Positions 37,508 to 46,850 of a DNA stretch of 64,000 nucleotides are shown here, in pieces. The stretch is from Nocardia kruczakiae NBRC 101016 (GTDB lineage: Bacteria > Actinomycetota > Actinomycetes > Mycobacteriales > Mycobacteriaceae): assembly GCF_001612965.1 (NCBI RefSeq), contig NZ_BDBL01000007.1, forward strand, positions 124,001 through 188,000, given 5' to 3'. The notes under the pieces are model-generated. The model saw only the letters and a list, made by a program, of their open reading frames with translations, made no database searches and was not told where the DNA came from. The translations under genes were made by a program, and so were the position numbers. The stretch's first letter is position 1. Each line of letters opens with the position of its first letter.

Positions 37508-38290
37508 ATGCGACATCCGGCCGAGGGCGTGCTCAACGCGCTGACGTTCCATCCCGAACGTCGGATCACCATGACCCCCGAGCAGTTCGGGTTCGACCAC
37601 GACGATCTGTGGCTGACCGCGGCCGACGGTGCCCGGATCAACGCGTGGTTCGTGCGCGCCGAGAAGCCGATCGCCCACGTGCTCTACGCCCACGGCAACG
37701 GCGGCAATATCGGCGACCGCTCGCCGATCCTGGCCTTGCTGGCCGCCGCGGGCCTGAACGTGCTGACCTTCGACTATCGCGGTTACGGTCGCAGTCCGGG
37801 CCGGCCGAGCGAACGCGGACTGTATCTGGATGCCCGGGCCGCCCGCCGGGCGCTGCTGGAGCAGTCCGGCGTGGATCCGAAACGCGTTGTCTACCTGGGC
37901 AAGTCGCTCGGCGGCGCGGTCGTCACGGAGTTGGCGACCGAGTATCCGCCCGCGGCGATGATTCTGATGTCCACCTTCACCGGACTGCGCGAGGCGGCCC
38001 GCGCGGTCTACCCGTTCATCCCGAAACCGTTGGTGCCGAACGCCTTTCCGACGTTGCAGCGGCTCCGCGCGCTGCGGGTGCCCACGTTCGTCATGCATGG
38101 CGAGGCCGACGAACTACTCCCCGTCGAGATGGGCCGCACCTTGTACGCGGCGCTCGCCGAGCCGAAGCGGTTGCTGATCTACCCGAACGCCGGACACAAC
38201 ACCCTGGTCTCGATTCCGGGGTGGTCGGGAACCGTATCGGCGTGGGTTCGCGACGTTCTCGCGAACGTGGAATCGGTGACCGGCGAGTGA
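37508..38290 (+). CDS. Alpha/beta hydrolase (BEM46-like)
   Basis: 260-aa alpha/beta hydrolase. Nucleophile elbow GKSLGG (Ser near residue 138), oxyanion region HGNGGNIG near 65, acid in HGEADELLP and His in NAGHNTLVS make a complete triad. The motif FDYRGYGRSPGRPSE is typical of the BEM46 subgroup. No signal peptide is obvious. It lies 50 bases after mazF and 39 bases before an unknown gene, so it may be read from the same transcript. Substrate unknown; an esterase or lipase is likely. Confidence 0.85.
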   Translation: MRHPAEGVLNALTFHPERRITMTPEQFGFDHDDLWLTAADGARINAWFVRAEKPIAHVLYAHGNGGNIGDRSPILALLAAAGLNVLTFDYRGYGRSPGRPSERGLYLDARAARRALLEQSGVDPKRVVYLGKSLGGAVVTELATEYPPAAMILMSTFTGLREAARAVYPFIPKPLVPNAFPTLQRLRALRVPTFVMHGEADELLPVEMGRTLYAALAEPKRLLIYPNAGHNTLVSIPGWSGTVSAWVRDVLANVESVTGE

Positions 38291-38329
38291 AATCGGCCGG
38301 ACCGCGGTCGCGATGCGTAGCCTGGGAGC

Positions 38330-38815
38330 ATGTCCGACACCGGTGATATGGCGGCCCTGCTCGCCGCGCTGCAGGATGAGGATCTGCTCGAGGTCGTGGT
38401 CACCGCGACCACGGGCCGGCCGGGTCTGGAGAAGTTGCATCTTACCGCGGTCGAACTGGCGGCCCGTCCCACTCGTGCCGAGCCCGAGGCGGATGTGACT
38501 TCGGACACTCCCGGTGCTGCCGCGGCCGTGCCGCCGCCGATCTCCGGCGGATTCGGGCAGGTCGCGGTGGGCTCGGGCGTGCCGCTGCCGCCGGAGGGCT
38601 TCGGTGTGCCCGGTGGGTACTCCGAATCCGGAGTCCCTACTTTCGAGTCAGTTCGCGATAAGGTCGAGCAGCGCTACGGCACCGCCCAGGGATTGGGCGA
38701 ACTCGACCGGCAGACACCGGCGGGCCGCAGCGCCGACGAACAATGGCAGGCGCGGGAGAAAGCCGCGCGGGAACGCCTGGACGAGATTCGGAAGTCGATG
38801 CGCGACGACGTGTGA
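38330..38815 (+). CDS. Unknown protein, Pro/Gly-rich middle and charged C-terminus
   Basis: 161 aa, no family recognised. The first 45 residues (MAALLAALQDEDLLEVVVTA) look folded, followed by a flexible Ala/Pro/Gly region (AAVPPPISGGFGQVAVGSGV) and a charged helical end (SADEQWQAREKAARERLDEIRKSMRDDV). No membrane segment. It lies 41 bases upstream of another unknown gene on the same strand, so the two may be linked. Confidence 0.6.
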   Translation: MSDTGDMAALLAALQDEDLLEVVVTATTGRPGLEKLHLTAVELAARPTRAEPEADVTSDTPGAAAAVPPPISGGFGQVAVGSGVPLPPEGFGVPGGYSESGVPTFESVRDKVEQRYGTAQGLGELDRQTPAGRSADEQWQAREKAARERLDEIRKSMRDDV

Positions 38816-38856
38816 TTCCGGCTGGTCCGGCGGTCCGGACAGCTGAAGGGGAACCG

Positions 38857-39897
38857 ATGACCGCAGCACAGGACGTCGCCGCGAAACTGCTCGACGCGCA
38901 GGTGGACTACCTGCTGGCGGAGGTGACGGGAGATCGGTTCGCCGAGGTCGTCGCCCGCGATGTCGACGATGTGCTGGCGGTCGCGGACACGATCGTCTTT
39001 CGCGATGTGGTGTCCGTCGAAGACGCTCGCCAGACCGTGCGCACCGTCGTGAACCGCATCGGCGGCAGCCCGGTGCTCCAGGATTCGGTGGCGGTGTTCG
39101 CCGACGCGATCTACGACAATATCGCCGAGAACAACGACTACACCCTCGGCGACGTCGTGGACCGCGAACCCGTGGAAGCGTTGCTGGAGAAGATCTTCGG
39201 CATGCATCAGGCCCAGGAGCGCCTGCTGGAGCGGCTGACCGAAAGCCCGCTGGTGGCGACGGCGGCGTCCAAATTCGTCGACAAGCTGATCGATGACTTC
39301 ATGGAGTCGAACCGGCAGATGGCCAGCAAGGTGCCGGGCGTCGGATCGCTGGTGTCGTTCGGCACCAACGCGGCCAAGTCCGCGCGCAAGGCCGCCGAGA
39401 AGGCCAGCAGCGGCACCTTCATCGGTGATATGGCCGGTAAGGGTGCGATGTTCGCCCTCAAGCGCACCAACAACGCGATCCGGGAAATGCTGCGCGACGC
39501 CCCGGTGCACGGCGCGGCGATGGAGTTCTGGGATCTGCACGCCGGTGAGCCGGTCAGCGGCCTGCGCGACTACCTGACCCAGGCCGACCTGCGCGAACTC
39601 GCGCTGCTGGTGCACCGCATCGTCGTCACCACCCGCGACAAGGAGTACGTGGGTGTGCTCCTCGACGAATGCGTCGACGTGTTCTTCACCAAGTACGGCG
39701 ACCACACCCTCGGCGCGCTGCTGCCCGAACTCGGCCTGTCCGCCGACGACATCCGCACGGAGATCCTGCGATACGGCCCCGCGGTGGTCGAGGCGGCGAA
39801 ACGAAACGGCGTGCTGGCCAAGCTGATTCGCGAACGCCTCGAACCGTTCTACACCTCCGAGCCGGTGCTGGCGATCCTGGCCGAGGCCACGAAGTAG
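38857..39897 (+). CDS. Unknown, all-helical protein
   Basis: 346 aa, no family recognised. It starts MTAAQDVAAKLLDAQVDYLL, and GAAGGGG precedes the ATG. Almost the whole sequence is amphipathic helix, with two Asp/Glu-rich helical sets (VTGDRFAEVVARDVDDVLAV, TREL-like DLRELALLVHRIVVTTRDKEY). A glycine/serine-rich loop sits in the middle (MASKVPGVGSLVSFGTNAAKSARKAAEKAS). No nuclease, ATPase or membrane motif is apparent. The C-terminus EPVLAILAEATK is short of any signal. Possibly works with the 161-aa gene. Confidence 0.65.
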   Translation: MTAAQDVAAKLLDAQVDYLLAEVTGDRFAEVVARDVDDVLAVADTIVFRDVVSVEDARQTVRTVVNRIGGSPVLQDSVAVFADAIYDNIAENNDYTLGDVVDREPVEALLEKIFGMHQAQERLLERLTESPLVATAASKFVDKLIDDFMESNRQMASKVPGVGSLVSFGTNAAKSARKAAEKASSGTFIGDMAGKGAMFALKRTNNAIREMLRDAPVHGAAMEFWDLHAGEPVSGLRDYLTQADLRELALLVHRIVVTTRDKEYVGVLLDECVDVFFTKYGDHTLGALLPELGLSADDIRTEILRYGPAVVEAAKRNGVLAKLIRERLEPFYTSEPVLAILAEATK

Positions 39898-39901
39898 CGG
39901 T

Positions 39902-39928
39902 CCGGCCCAGGTCGACTACCCGGGCCGG
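39902..39928. terminator. Terminator between convergent genes
   Basis: 7-bp outer stem CCGGCCC / GGGCCGG with a 13-nt interior, between the stop of the unknown gene and that of the AhpD-like gene. Confidence 0.5.
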
Positions 39929-39947
39929 GTCGCGTTTCGCTCGCCGA

Positions 39948-40433
39948 TCAGCCGTCGATATCGGCGAACATGCCGGGCTCGTACGAGCCGCCCTGCTGGC
40001 GCACGATCACGCCGAGCCGGTTGGCCGCGTTGATCTGCGCGACCAGGCCGACCAGCGCCGCGATCTGATCGTCGTCGTAATGCTTGCGCACCTGCGCCCA
40101 CGTCTCGTCCGAGACTCCCTGGTGGGCGTCGGCGAGACGGGTGCCCTCCTCGGCCAGCGCCAGCGCGGCCCGCTCCGCCTCGCTGAACACCGACGCCTCG
40201 CGCCACGCGGCGACCAGGTTGATGCGCACCGCGGGTTCGCCGGCCACAGCGAGGTCCTTGCTGTGCACGTCGGTGCACCAGCCGCAGCCGTTGATCTGGC
40301 TGACGCGCAGCATCATCAGGTCCTGGGTCGCCTTGGGCAGGGACGACTGGAGGATGACCATGCTGGTGTTGCCGAATCGCTTGGCGAACGTGGCGCCGAG
40401 TGCATTGTCGGTGAGGGTGAAACGGGGTTCCAT
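39948..40433 (-). CDS. Carboxymuconolactone decarboxylase / AhpD-like protein
   Basis: 161-aa AhpD-fold protein of the CMD family. The redox motif is NGCGWCTDVHSKD, with Cys50, Cys53 and His57 in the AhpD CxxCxxxH arrangement, so a peroxide- or thiol-linked reductase role is likely. ATG 40433 follows AAGGACCACG. An LLM flavoenzyme gene lies upstream on the same strand, about 200 bases away. It is not part of an obvious ahpC operon. Confidence 0.85.
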   Translation of the reverse strand: MEPRFTLTDNALGATFAKRFGNTSMVILQSSLPKATQDLMMLRVSQINGCGWCTDVHSKDLAVAGEPAVRINLVAAWREASVFSEAERAALALAEEGTRLADAHQGVSDETWAQVRKHYDDDQIAALVGLVAQINAANRLGVIVRQQGGSYEPGMFADIDG

Positions 40434-40633
40434 GACGTGGTCCTTGCTGTCGTGATCGGTGAACGAACACAAGATGCCGCTCGCACGATCGGTGTGACAG
40501 TGCGGGAAAGTGAGGTGCGGCATAGGTATTCGGTGTCACAAACAGCGGTCGCCCGCCGTCGGGTTCGCCGCGATCCCGATGGACCGCGGCGCGCGTCGAC
40601 CCGGCTCACCCGAAGCCAGCGCGGGATCACGTG

Positions 40634-41590
40634 TCAGTGCGAAATCGTCACGGGCCGCAGCAGGGATTCGATCAGGGCCAATTGCCCGGTGAAATCGGCC
40701 GGGTCCAGGGCGGCGATGCGCAGGAGGATGTGTTCGGCACCCGCCTCGATGTACCGATGCAGTTGCGCCGCAACGTGTTCGGCGGTGCCGGTCAGCAGGA
40801 CCTGAATCGTTTCGACCGTGTCCACCGGCATCCGGTAGGTCGCCTGCGCGTAGCGGTCCAGCGCCGCCCGGCCGGCGTGCGGGTCGTCGCTGAGGTAGAC
40901 CGTGGCGAACAGTGCTGGTGTGATCGATGTTTCGGTGCGTCCGGCGGCGGTTGCGGCGGACCGGACGGTGGCCAGGCCCTCGGCATAGGTGGTCACATCC
41001 GGCGGGTAGGGCAGCCAGCCGTCGTAGCGCCGTCCGGTCCGGGCGAGCGCGGCGGGCGTGATGCCGGTGGCCCAGATGGGCGGCCCGCCCGGCCGATGCG
41101 GCTGCGGCACGTCCGGCAACCAGTCGTAGTGGAGGACCTTGCCGTGGAACGGGTCGGTGTTGCCGGACCACAGCCGCCGCCACAGGTCGACGGTGTCGTC
41201 GAGCTGGGAGAAGCGGGTTCGGTAGTCGACACCGACCAGGTCGAATTCGGCTCGGCTGAGTTCCGGGAATCCGGCGCCGACGCCGAGGATCAGCCGCCCC
41301 GAGGCCAGCTGATCCAGCGATGCGAGGGTGGCGGCGGCCTGCACCGGGTGCCGGTACGCCGGCATCAGCGCCGCCGTCCCGAGAGTGATCCGCTCGGTCC
41401 GCGCCGCCGCGGCCGCCAGGACGGTCAGTGGTTCGATCCGGGCCCGGCTCAGCGAATCGCCCAGCCATACCGAATCGAATCCCATACGTTCGGCTGTCAC
41501 CGCCAACTCGGCCAGGCCGCGGGCCGCGCCGTCGCGCTGCAGCTGCGCGACGCCGCCGGGAAGGAGTAGGCCGTATCGAATGTCGTTCAC
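40634..41590 (-). CDS. LLM-class flavin-dependent oxidoreductase
   Basis: 318-aa luciferase-like (F420- or FMN-dependent) TIM-barrel oxidoreductase. It begins MNDIRYGLLLPGGVAQL and has RIEPLTVLAAAAARTERITLGTAALMPAYRHPVQAAATLASLDQLASGRLILGVGAGFP, typical of the family. The start is GTG 41590, which begins the conserved barrel; earlier starts would add about 130 unrelated residues. Mycobacteria and nocardiae use many F420-dependent members. Substrate unknown. Confidence 0.86.
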   Translation of the reverse strand: MNDIRYGLLLPGGVAQLQRDGAARGLAELAVTAERMGFDSVWLGDSLSRARIEPLTVLAAAAARTERITLGTAALMPAYRHPVQAAATLASLDQLASGRLILGVGAGFPELSRAEFDLVGVDYRTRFSQLDDTVDLWRRLWSGNTDPFHGKVLHYDWLPDVPQPHRPGGPPIWATGITPAALARTGRRYDGWLPYPPDVTTYAEGLATVRSAATAAGRTETSITPALFATVYLSDDPHAGRAALDRYAQATYRMPVDTVETIQVLLTGTAEHVAAQLHRYIEAGAEHILLRIAALDPADFTGQLALIESLLRPVTISH

Positions 41591-41884
41591 GAGCTCAGCG
41601 TCGGCGTCCGGGTGCCGCGCGACAACTCCTTCGAGGGTATCGCCGGGTGCCGGCGCCGGGCGCATCGGCGATCGCCGGACCCGGAACGGCAGGACGGTTC
41701 CGCGACAACGAATTTCGCGTCGTCGAATTCGCCTCCATTGGTTTGAATTCTCGGCCCAGCGGGTAATGGGACTCACTCGGTGAGAACCAACCGCACGGTA
41801 TTTCGATATTCCCACTCCTGAACGTAACGCTGTGCGGCAGTACGTTGTTTGAAGATTCAATGTTGTCCACCGGAAGGTCCGGTC

Positions 41885-43426
41885 ATGAGCACAGACCACC
41901 GACCCGTCGAATTGTCGGCTCTGGCCGCGGCGTTGCATACCGAGCAGGACGGCTACCGAAAGTCGTTGCGCAACCGTCAATTGCAGATGATCGCGATCGG
42001 CGGAGTGATCGGCACCGGACTGTTCCTCGGTGCGGGTGGACGTCTCGCCGATGCAGGTCCAGGGCTTTTTCTGGTCTACGCGGTCTGCGGTGTCTTCGTC
42101 TTCTTCGTGCTGCGGGCGCTGGGGGAGTTGGTGCTGTACCGGCCGTCATCCGGATCGTTCGTATCCTACGCGCGCGAATTTTATGGCGAGAAACTCGCTT
42201 TCGCCGTCGGCTGGATGTATTTCTTTCACTGGTGTATGACCGGCATCGTCGACATTACCGCGATCGCGACATATGTCCGATATTGGGGTGCGTTCACGGT
42301 GGTGCCGCAGTGGCTGATCGCACTGGTGGCGCTGATCGCGGTGGTCGGCACGAATTTGATCTCGGTGCGGTGGTTCGGGGAACTCGAATTCTGGGTGGCG
42401 CTGGTGAAAGTCGTCGCCCTCATCGGATTTCTGATCGTGGGCACGGTCTTCCTCGCCGGCCGATTCGCCCTCCGGGGCGAGTCCACGGGGGTGAGCGTGA
42501 TCACCCATCACGGCGGACTGTTCCCGACCGGTGTGCTGCCGCTCGTCACGGTGACCACGGGCGTCGTCTTCGCCTATGCGGCAGTGGAATTGGTGGGAAT
42601 CGCCGCGGGGGAGACCGAGAATCCCCACGAGGTGATGCCGCGGGCCATCAACTCGGTCATCACCCGCATCGGGGTGTTCTACGTCGGCTCCCTCGTCCTG
42701 CTGGGACTGTTGCTGCCCTACACGGCCTTTCGTGACGGCGAGAGCCCGTTCGTCACGTTCTTCGCCCGCATCGGCGTCCCCGCCGCCGGGTCGATGATGA
42801 ATCTGATCGTGCTCACCGCCGCGTTCTCCAGCCTCAACGCGGGCCTCTATTCCACCGGCCGCATCCTGCGGTCGATGTCGGCGAACGGCAGCGCCCCCGC
42901 CGTCGCCACCCGGATGTCGCGCACCGGCGTGCCCTACGTCGGCATCCTGGCCACCGGCGCCATCGCGCTGATCGGCGTCGGACTCGATGCGGTGGTGCCG
43001 GACAAGGCATTCGAGATCGTCCTGAACGTCTCCGCCCTCGGCACCATCGTGTCGTGGATGGTGGTGCTGCTCTGCCAGCTGCGCCTGTGGCGCCGCTGGT
43101 GGGACGGCATCTCCCACCGCCCCGCCTACCGCATGATCGGCGCCCCCTACACCGGTTACGCCACCCTCGCCTTCCTGGTGGCCGTGATCGCCCTGATGGC
43201 GTGCAGCAGCGACCCGATCCAACGCTGGGCGGTCGTGGCGACGGTCTGCGTCATGGGACCGGTGCTGGTCGGAGGATGGTTCCTGACGCGGCGAAAAGTG
43301 TTGCGAATAGCCGCCATTCGCCACGACCATACGGGGCAGTTCCCGGTGGTCGCCGAGCGCCCGTGGCCAGGGCGGCCGGCGGAACCCCAAGTGATCGTGG
43401 AAGATCCGGGCCCGCGCGGTGGATGA
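41885..43426 (+). CDS. ansP: Amino-acid permease, L-asparagine permease-like
   Basis: 513-aa APC-superfamily transporter with about 12 membrane helices. The sequence [18 protein letters not shown] continuing as [19 protein letters not shown], then [30 protein letters not shown], is strikingly similar to M. tuberculosis AnsP1, so asparagine or a related amino acid is the best guess for substrate. ATG 41885 follows GGAAGG. It stands alone and ends near a convergent aldo/keto reductase gene. GABA and D-serine permeases have similar architecture and cannot be excluded. Confidence 0.85.
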   Translation: MSTDHRPVELSALAAALHTEQDGYRKSLRNRQLQMIAIGGVIGTGLFLGAGGRLADAGPGLFLVYAVCGVFVFFVLRALGELVLYRPSSGSFVSYAREFYGEKLAFAVGWMYFFHWCMTGIVDITAIATYVRYWGAFTVVPQWLIALVALIAVVGTNLISVRWFGELEFWVALVKVVALIGFLIVGTVFLAGRFALRGESTGVSVITHHGGLFPTGVLPLVTVTTGVVFAYAAVELVGIAAGETENPHEVMPRAINSVITRIGVFYVGSLVLLGLLLPYTAFRDGESPFVTFFARIGVPAAGSMMNLIVLTAAFSSLNAGLYSTGRILRSMSANGSAPAVATRMSRTGVPYVGILATGAIALIGVGLDAVVPDKAFEIVLNVSALGTIVSWMVVLLCQLRLWRRWWDGISHRPAYRMIGAPYTGYATLAFLVAVIALMACSSDPIQRWAVVATVCVMGPVLVGGWFLTRRKVLRIAAIRHDHTGQFPVVAERPWPGRPAEPQVIVEDPGPRGG

Positions 43427-43461
43427 GCGGCCGCAGGGCGAGCGGCTCCTCGACGGCATGG

Positions 43462-44328
43462 TCAGCGAGCGATTCCGTCCAGCTCGGCGACGTCCTCATC
43501 CGACAGCGAGAGCCCGGCCCCGGCGATGTTCTCGCGCAGGTGAGCCGCGGACGACGTACCGGGAATGAGCAGAATGTTCGGTGCGCGCCGCAACAGCCAG
43601 GCCAGCGCCACCGGCAGCGGCGCGGCACCCACCCGGGTCGCGACCCGGGCGAGGGTCTCCGACTGCAGCGGTGTGAAGCCACCGAGCGGGAAGTACGGTA
43701 CGTAGGCGATGTCGTCGTCGGCGAGCCGGTCGATGAGGTCGTCGTCGTGGCGATGGCCGAGGTTGTACATGTTCTGCACGCACACGATCGCCACGATGCT
43801 CCGCGCCTCGGCGACTTGATCCGCGGTGACGTTGCTGACTCCGAGATGGCGTATCAGCCCGTCTTGCTGAAGGTCGGCGAGCGTCTCCAATGCCGCTGCG
43901 AGCGAGCCGGGCCGGGGGCCTGCGGCATCGCCCATGCGCAGGTTGACCAGGTCGAGCGTCTCGACCCCGAGCGACCGAAGATTCTGGTGCACCTGTTCGC
44001 GTAAGTCTTCGGGACGCCGGGCCGTAGGCCAGCCGCCCTGCGCGTCGCGGCGCGCTCCGACCTTCGTGGCGATGTACACCGTGTCCGGGTAGGGGTGCAG
44101 CGCCTCGCGGATCAACTCGTTCGTCACATCAGGCCCGTATGCGGCACTGGTGTCGATGTGGGTGATACCGGCATCGACTGCCTCGCGCAGCACGGCCAGC
44201 GCGCCGTCGCGGTCGGTGGGCGGCCCCATGACCCCGGGGCCGGCAAGCTGCATGGCGCCGTAGCCGAATCGGGTGACAGTCGCGTCGCCGAGCATCCGGG
44301 TACCGCCGGGAAGGAGGGGTGCGTTCAC
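43462..44328 (-). CDS. Aldo/keto reductase
   Basis: 288-aa aldo/keto reductase. The TIM barrel shows GITHIDTSAAYGPDVTNELIREAL (Asp and Tyr), VYIATKVGARR (Lys), LIRHLGVSNVTADQVAEA and IPGTSSAAHLRENIAGAGLSLSDEDVAEL (NADPH contact). The usual catalytic His in the LxxLH region is replaced by Arg: TLDLVNLRMGD. That is found in a subgroup of these enzymes and may change activity. The GTG start (44328) has AAAGG 6 bases upstream. It is divergent from the HxlR regulator gene at 44455 with an inverted repeat between them. Confidence 0.86.
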   Translation of the reverse strand: MNAPLLPGGTRMLGDATVTRFGYGAMQLAGPGVMGPPTDRDGALAVLREAVDAGITHIDTSAAYGPDVTNELIREALHPYPDTVYIATKVGARRDAQGGWPTARRPEDLREQVHQNLRSLGVETLDLVNLRMGDAAGPRPGSLAAALETLADLQQDGLIRHLGVSNVTADQVAEARSIVAIVCVQNMYNLGHRHDDDLIDRLADDDIAYVPYFPLGGFTPLQSETLARVATRVGAAPLPVALAWLLRRAPNILLIPGTSSAAHLRENIAGAGLSLSDEDVAELDGIAR

Positions 44329-44392
44329 GTGGTGCCTTTCGTCTCCGATCGGGAGGAGGTGTCTGCGACCTCCTGGCACCATTGTTGGAGAG

Positions 44393-44413
44393 CTACTTCC
44401 TTTCGGGAAGTAG
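44393..44413 (+). promoter_or_regulatory. Probable HxlR operator
   Basis: Perfect 8-bp inverted repeat CTACTTCC-TTTCG-GGAAGTAG in the 126-base gap between the divergent aldo/keto reductase and HxlR genes, 41 bases before the HxlR start. Confidence 0.7.
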
Positions 44414-44454
44414 GCACTCGAAAGTGCGTAACTCTCCGATGAAAGGCGAGACCG

Positions 44455-44886
44455 GTGACAGCGAAGGTATTCGAGGGGGCTCGAAGCAGTTCGGAGTACA
44501 ACGCATTCCTGGCGGCGTGCCCCAGTCGTCAACTCCTCGATCGAATCTCCGACAAATGGGTCGTGCTGATTCTGTGCGCGTTGAGCGGGGATGCGGGCGA
44601 CGCGTCCGATCGGCCCGGTGCCCCGAGAGCGATGCGTTACTCCGAACTGTCTCGCCTGCTGGTCGGAGTCAGCCAGAAGATGCTGACCCAAACCCTGCGG
44701 GCTCTCGAGCGTGACGGTCTGCTCACCCGCACAGTGACGCCGACGGTCCCGGTCACGGTCACCTACGAGCTCACCCAACTCGGCCTCTCACTCCATCACT
44801 TGACGCGCGGCCTCCGATCCTGGGCACAGGACCACATGGGCGAGGTGATGGCCCACCGTGAGAGCCACGACGCTCGCAGCTCATGA
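44455..44886 (+). CDS. HxlR-family transcriptional regulator
   Basis: 143-aa winged-helix regulator of the HxlR (MarR-related) type. It has [21 protein letters not shown], then [57 protein letters not shown] 44455 follows TGAAAGG. Divergent from an aldo/keto reductase; it probably controls it through the palindrome at 44393-44413. A Cys in AACPSR near residue 22 is in the position used by redox-sensing members, but this is only suggestive. Confidence 0.88.
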   Translation: MTAKVFEGARSSSEYNAFLAACPSRQLLDRISDKWVVLILCALSGDAGDASDRPGAPRAMRYSELSRLLVGVSQKMLTQTLRALERDGLLTRTVTPTVPVTVTYELTQLGLSLHHLTRGLRSWAQDHMGEVMAHRESHDARSS

Positions 44887-44985
44887 GCGGACCGGACGGC
44901 GGTGGTGCGTGAGCGGTGAACCACCGTGCAGCACAGATCGATTCAGGACAGCAAAGTCCCGAAGCTTCGTGAAGACGGCCACACG

Positions 44986-45023
44986 ACAAGGGCGTTCGGG
45001 TTCAATGGCCCGAACGCCCTTGT
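44986..45023. terminator. Bidirectional terminator between HxlR and DUF397 genes
   Basis: Perfect 15-bp stem ACAAGGGCGTTCGGG and complement with an 8-nt loop, 12 bases before the DUF397 stop. It can serve both convergent genes. Confidence 0.9.
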
Positions 45024-45034
45024 GGTGCAGAAGG

Positions 45035-45241
45035 TCAGGTGAGGTCGAAGCCGCCGCTCTCGAGGCGGGCGGTGAACGCGTCCCATTCGGTGGGGGCGAA
45101 CACGAGGGCGGGGCCGGTGGGGTTCTTGGAGTCTCGGACGCCGACGTGGCCTTCGCTCAAGTGCGCGACCTCGACGCACTCCTTCTGAGACGTGCTGCGG
45201 CTGGACTTGAACCATTGGGCGCCGGATAGATCAATGTTCAC
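45035..45241 (-). CDS. DUF397 domain protein
   Basis: 68-aa DUF397 protein, with QWFKSSRSTSQKECVEVAHL and VGVRDSKNPTGPALVFAPTEWDAFTARL. GTG 45241 overlaps the end of the upstream XRE/DUF5753 gene by 11 bases. Such pairs (WhiJ/BldB-like) are abundant in actinobacteria and control development or secondary metabolism; one protein antagonises the DNA-binding partner. Confidence 0.88.
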   Translation of the reverse strand: MNIDLSGAQWFKSSRSTSQKECVEVAHLSEGHVGVRDSKNPTGPALVFAPTEWDAFTARLESGGFDLT

Positions 45242-46127
45242 TCGCGAACTCCTTCGCTACCGCCAGGATCAGATCTCTGGACATGTCCTGATCCAACGCT
45301 ACACGGCTGATCTCCTGCAGCGCAGCACGATAACGGTTCACTTCGGGTTCGCGTTCGAGGTACAAGTCCCCGGCGAATTCTTCGACATAGACGATAGGTG
45401 GCTCGGTGATCCTGGAGTGCGGAAGCACGGGGAACTCCATCAGGATCGCCGAGCCGACGCACGAACCGAGGTGGTTCGACGCTCCGAAGGGGACGACGCG
45501 GACCGAAACATTGGGCCTCTGAGCGACTTCCGTGAGGTGCAGTAGCTGGTCGCACATGACAGCCGGCCCGCCGATGTGGTCACGCAGAACCGCTTCCCAC
45601 AGCAGGACGTCCATCGTAAAGGCGGGGTCGTCGAGACGTGCTTGTCGATGCGTTGCCATCTCCACTCGCTTCTCGATCTGTTCGGAGGGGGCGGCAGGTG
45701 ACTCGGTCCAGGCTATGGCTCGGCGATAACTGGCTGTCTGGAGGAGTCCGGGAACGATCGCGACCTTCCAGGCGACCATCTTGCTGGCGGCCTCCTCCAG
45801 AGAGAGGTAGTGGTCGAAGTCGGTGCCGAGTTCATCGGCATAACTCCTCCACCAACCTCCGCCGCGCTCTCGCGAAGCTCGCACCTCGGACACCAGCCTC
45901 AACAATGTCCGCCGGTCTTCATCCGACGCTCCATAGAAATCACACAGCGCATTCACCTGCAGCCCAGTGGTTCTCGTGGACAGCCCCTCTTCGATGCGGC
46001 CGATGGATTGGGGTGAGGTTTCGGCGGCGCGGGCGGCGGCGGCCTGTTTCAGCCCCTTGGCCTCGCGGAGGCGGCGCAGTTCGCGCCCCAAAGCGCGGCG
46101 GGCGAGGGTGCTGCCGGTGACGGACAT
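45231..46127 (-). CDS. XRE-family regulator with DUF5753 domain
   Basis: 298 aa. N-terminal XRE helix-turn-helix (about 5-65, LGRELRRLREAKGLKQAAAARAAETSPQSIGRIEEG) followed by a DUF5753 domain (about 95-285, KMVAWKVAIVPGLLQTASYRRAIA, VRVVPFGASNHLGSCVGSAIL). ATG 46127 has GGAGG eight bases upstream. The DUF397 gene overlaps its end. Related pairs act as DNA-binding regulator plus small antagonist, sometimes with toxin-antitoxin-like behaviour. Confidence 0.88.
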   Translation of the reverse strand: MSVTGSTLARRALGRELRRLREAKGLKQAAAARAAETSPQSIGRIEEGLSTRTTGLQVNALCDFYGASDEDRRTLLRLVSEVRASRERGGGWWRSYADELGTDFDHYLSLEEAASKMVAWKVAIVPGLLQTASYRRAIAWTESPAAPSEQIEKRVEMATHRQARLDDPAFTMDVLLWEAVLRDHIGGPAVMCDQLLHLTEVAQRPNVSVRVVPFGASNHLGSCVGSAILMEFPVLPHSRITEPPIVYVEEFAGDLYLEREPEVNRYRAALQEISRVALDQDMSRDLILAVAKEFASEH

Positions 46128-46850
46128 ATTGTTAGCCTCCCTAGTGATCGAGCCTGTTTCTGGAAGCCACCCTGTGGTGGCGTTCGAAGTTCTGTCCCCG
46201 TAGTGAATGTCCGGGATCCGTGAAAGACATTCGGGCGCTTGCCCATTCCGGATGCGGGACGTTTCGAGTGTACTGGCATCGGCCTCGGTAGCCGGGAAGA
46301 ACCAACCGCCGAATTCCTCTCGCTTTTCACAGGACGGTGGTCTCGTGCCCCGGCTATCGGGCATACCATCACCGAAAACGGCAGGAGCGCACCGATGTAC
46401 GTCCGATCACCGATCACGTCGAGATCACGGCGGTGATCGCTCGACGTCGCCCGCGCGTTGTCGGTTGTATTCGCAATCCGGTGCCACGGTCGGACTGCAT
46501 ATCGAGACCCGTTGTCCACCAGCATCTTTGCGTGTGCGAGATCGAGGCGGAAGACGGCTCGGCTCACCGGCAGGTTTGCGCTGTGAATATTCAAGGAGCA
46601 ATTTCTCTGACGGTCGCCGAGCCTGTCCGTGAATCGCCTCCGGCATCGAATGTGGGGCCGAGTCCCGGCGTTCTTCCCGAAAATCGCCCATCCTTCGGCG
46701 AACATCCAAGCGTGACGTCCGACGCCATTTCCATGTCGCCCTGCCCGGTAGTATTCGTGGCGATCGCGAATCTGTTCATCCGGGAAGGGAGCTTCGGCTC
46801 CGGGCGAAGGCGAATACGCCGGCGCCGATCACAGCGGTGGAGGAGAGCGC
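46128..46850. other. Region between XRE regulator and pyruvate oxidase
   Basis: About 720 bases with no supported gene on either strand. Frames present are Arg/Ser/Pro-rich and lack RBS or family. Two small inverted repeats are visible: CCACC-CTGT-GGTGG near 46180, and GAATGTC (46205-46211) with GACATTC (46226-46232) close to the regulator start. The latter could be an operator of the XRE regulator. The composition looks less strongly coding than its neighbours, and it could be a degraded segment. Confidence 0.4.

Noticed and set aside
40405..40413. TTGTCGGTG like the uvr promoter box
   Set aside because: Inside the AhpD-like coding region and no TAnnnT eight bases on.
46207..46632. 141-codon frame before pyruvate oxidase
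   Set aside because: Ser/Arg-rich, no RBS, no domain.
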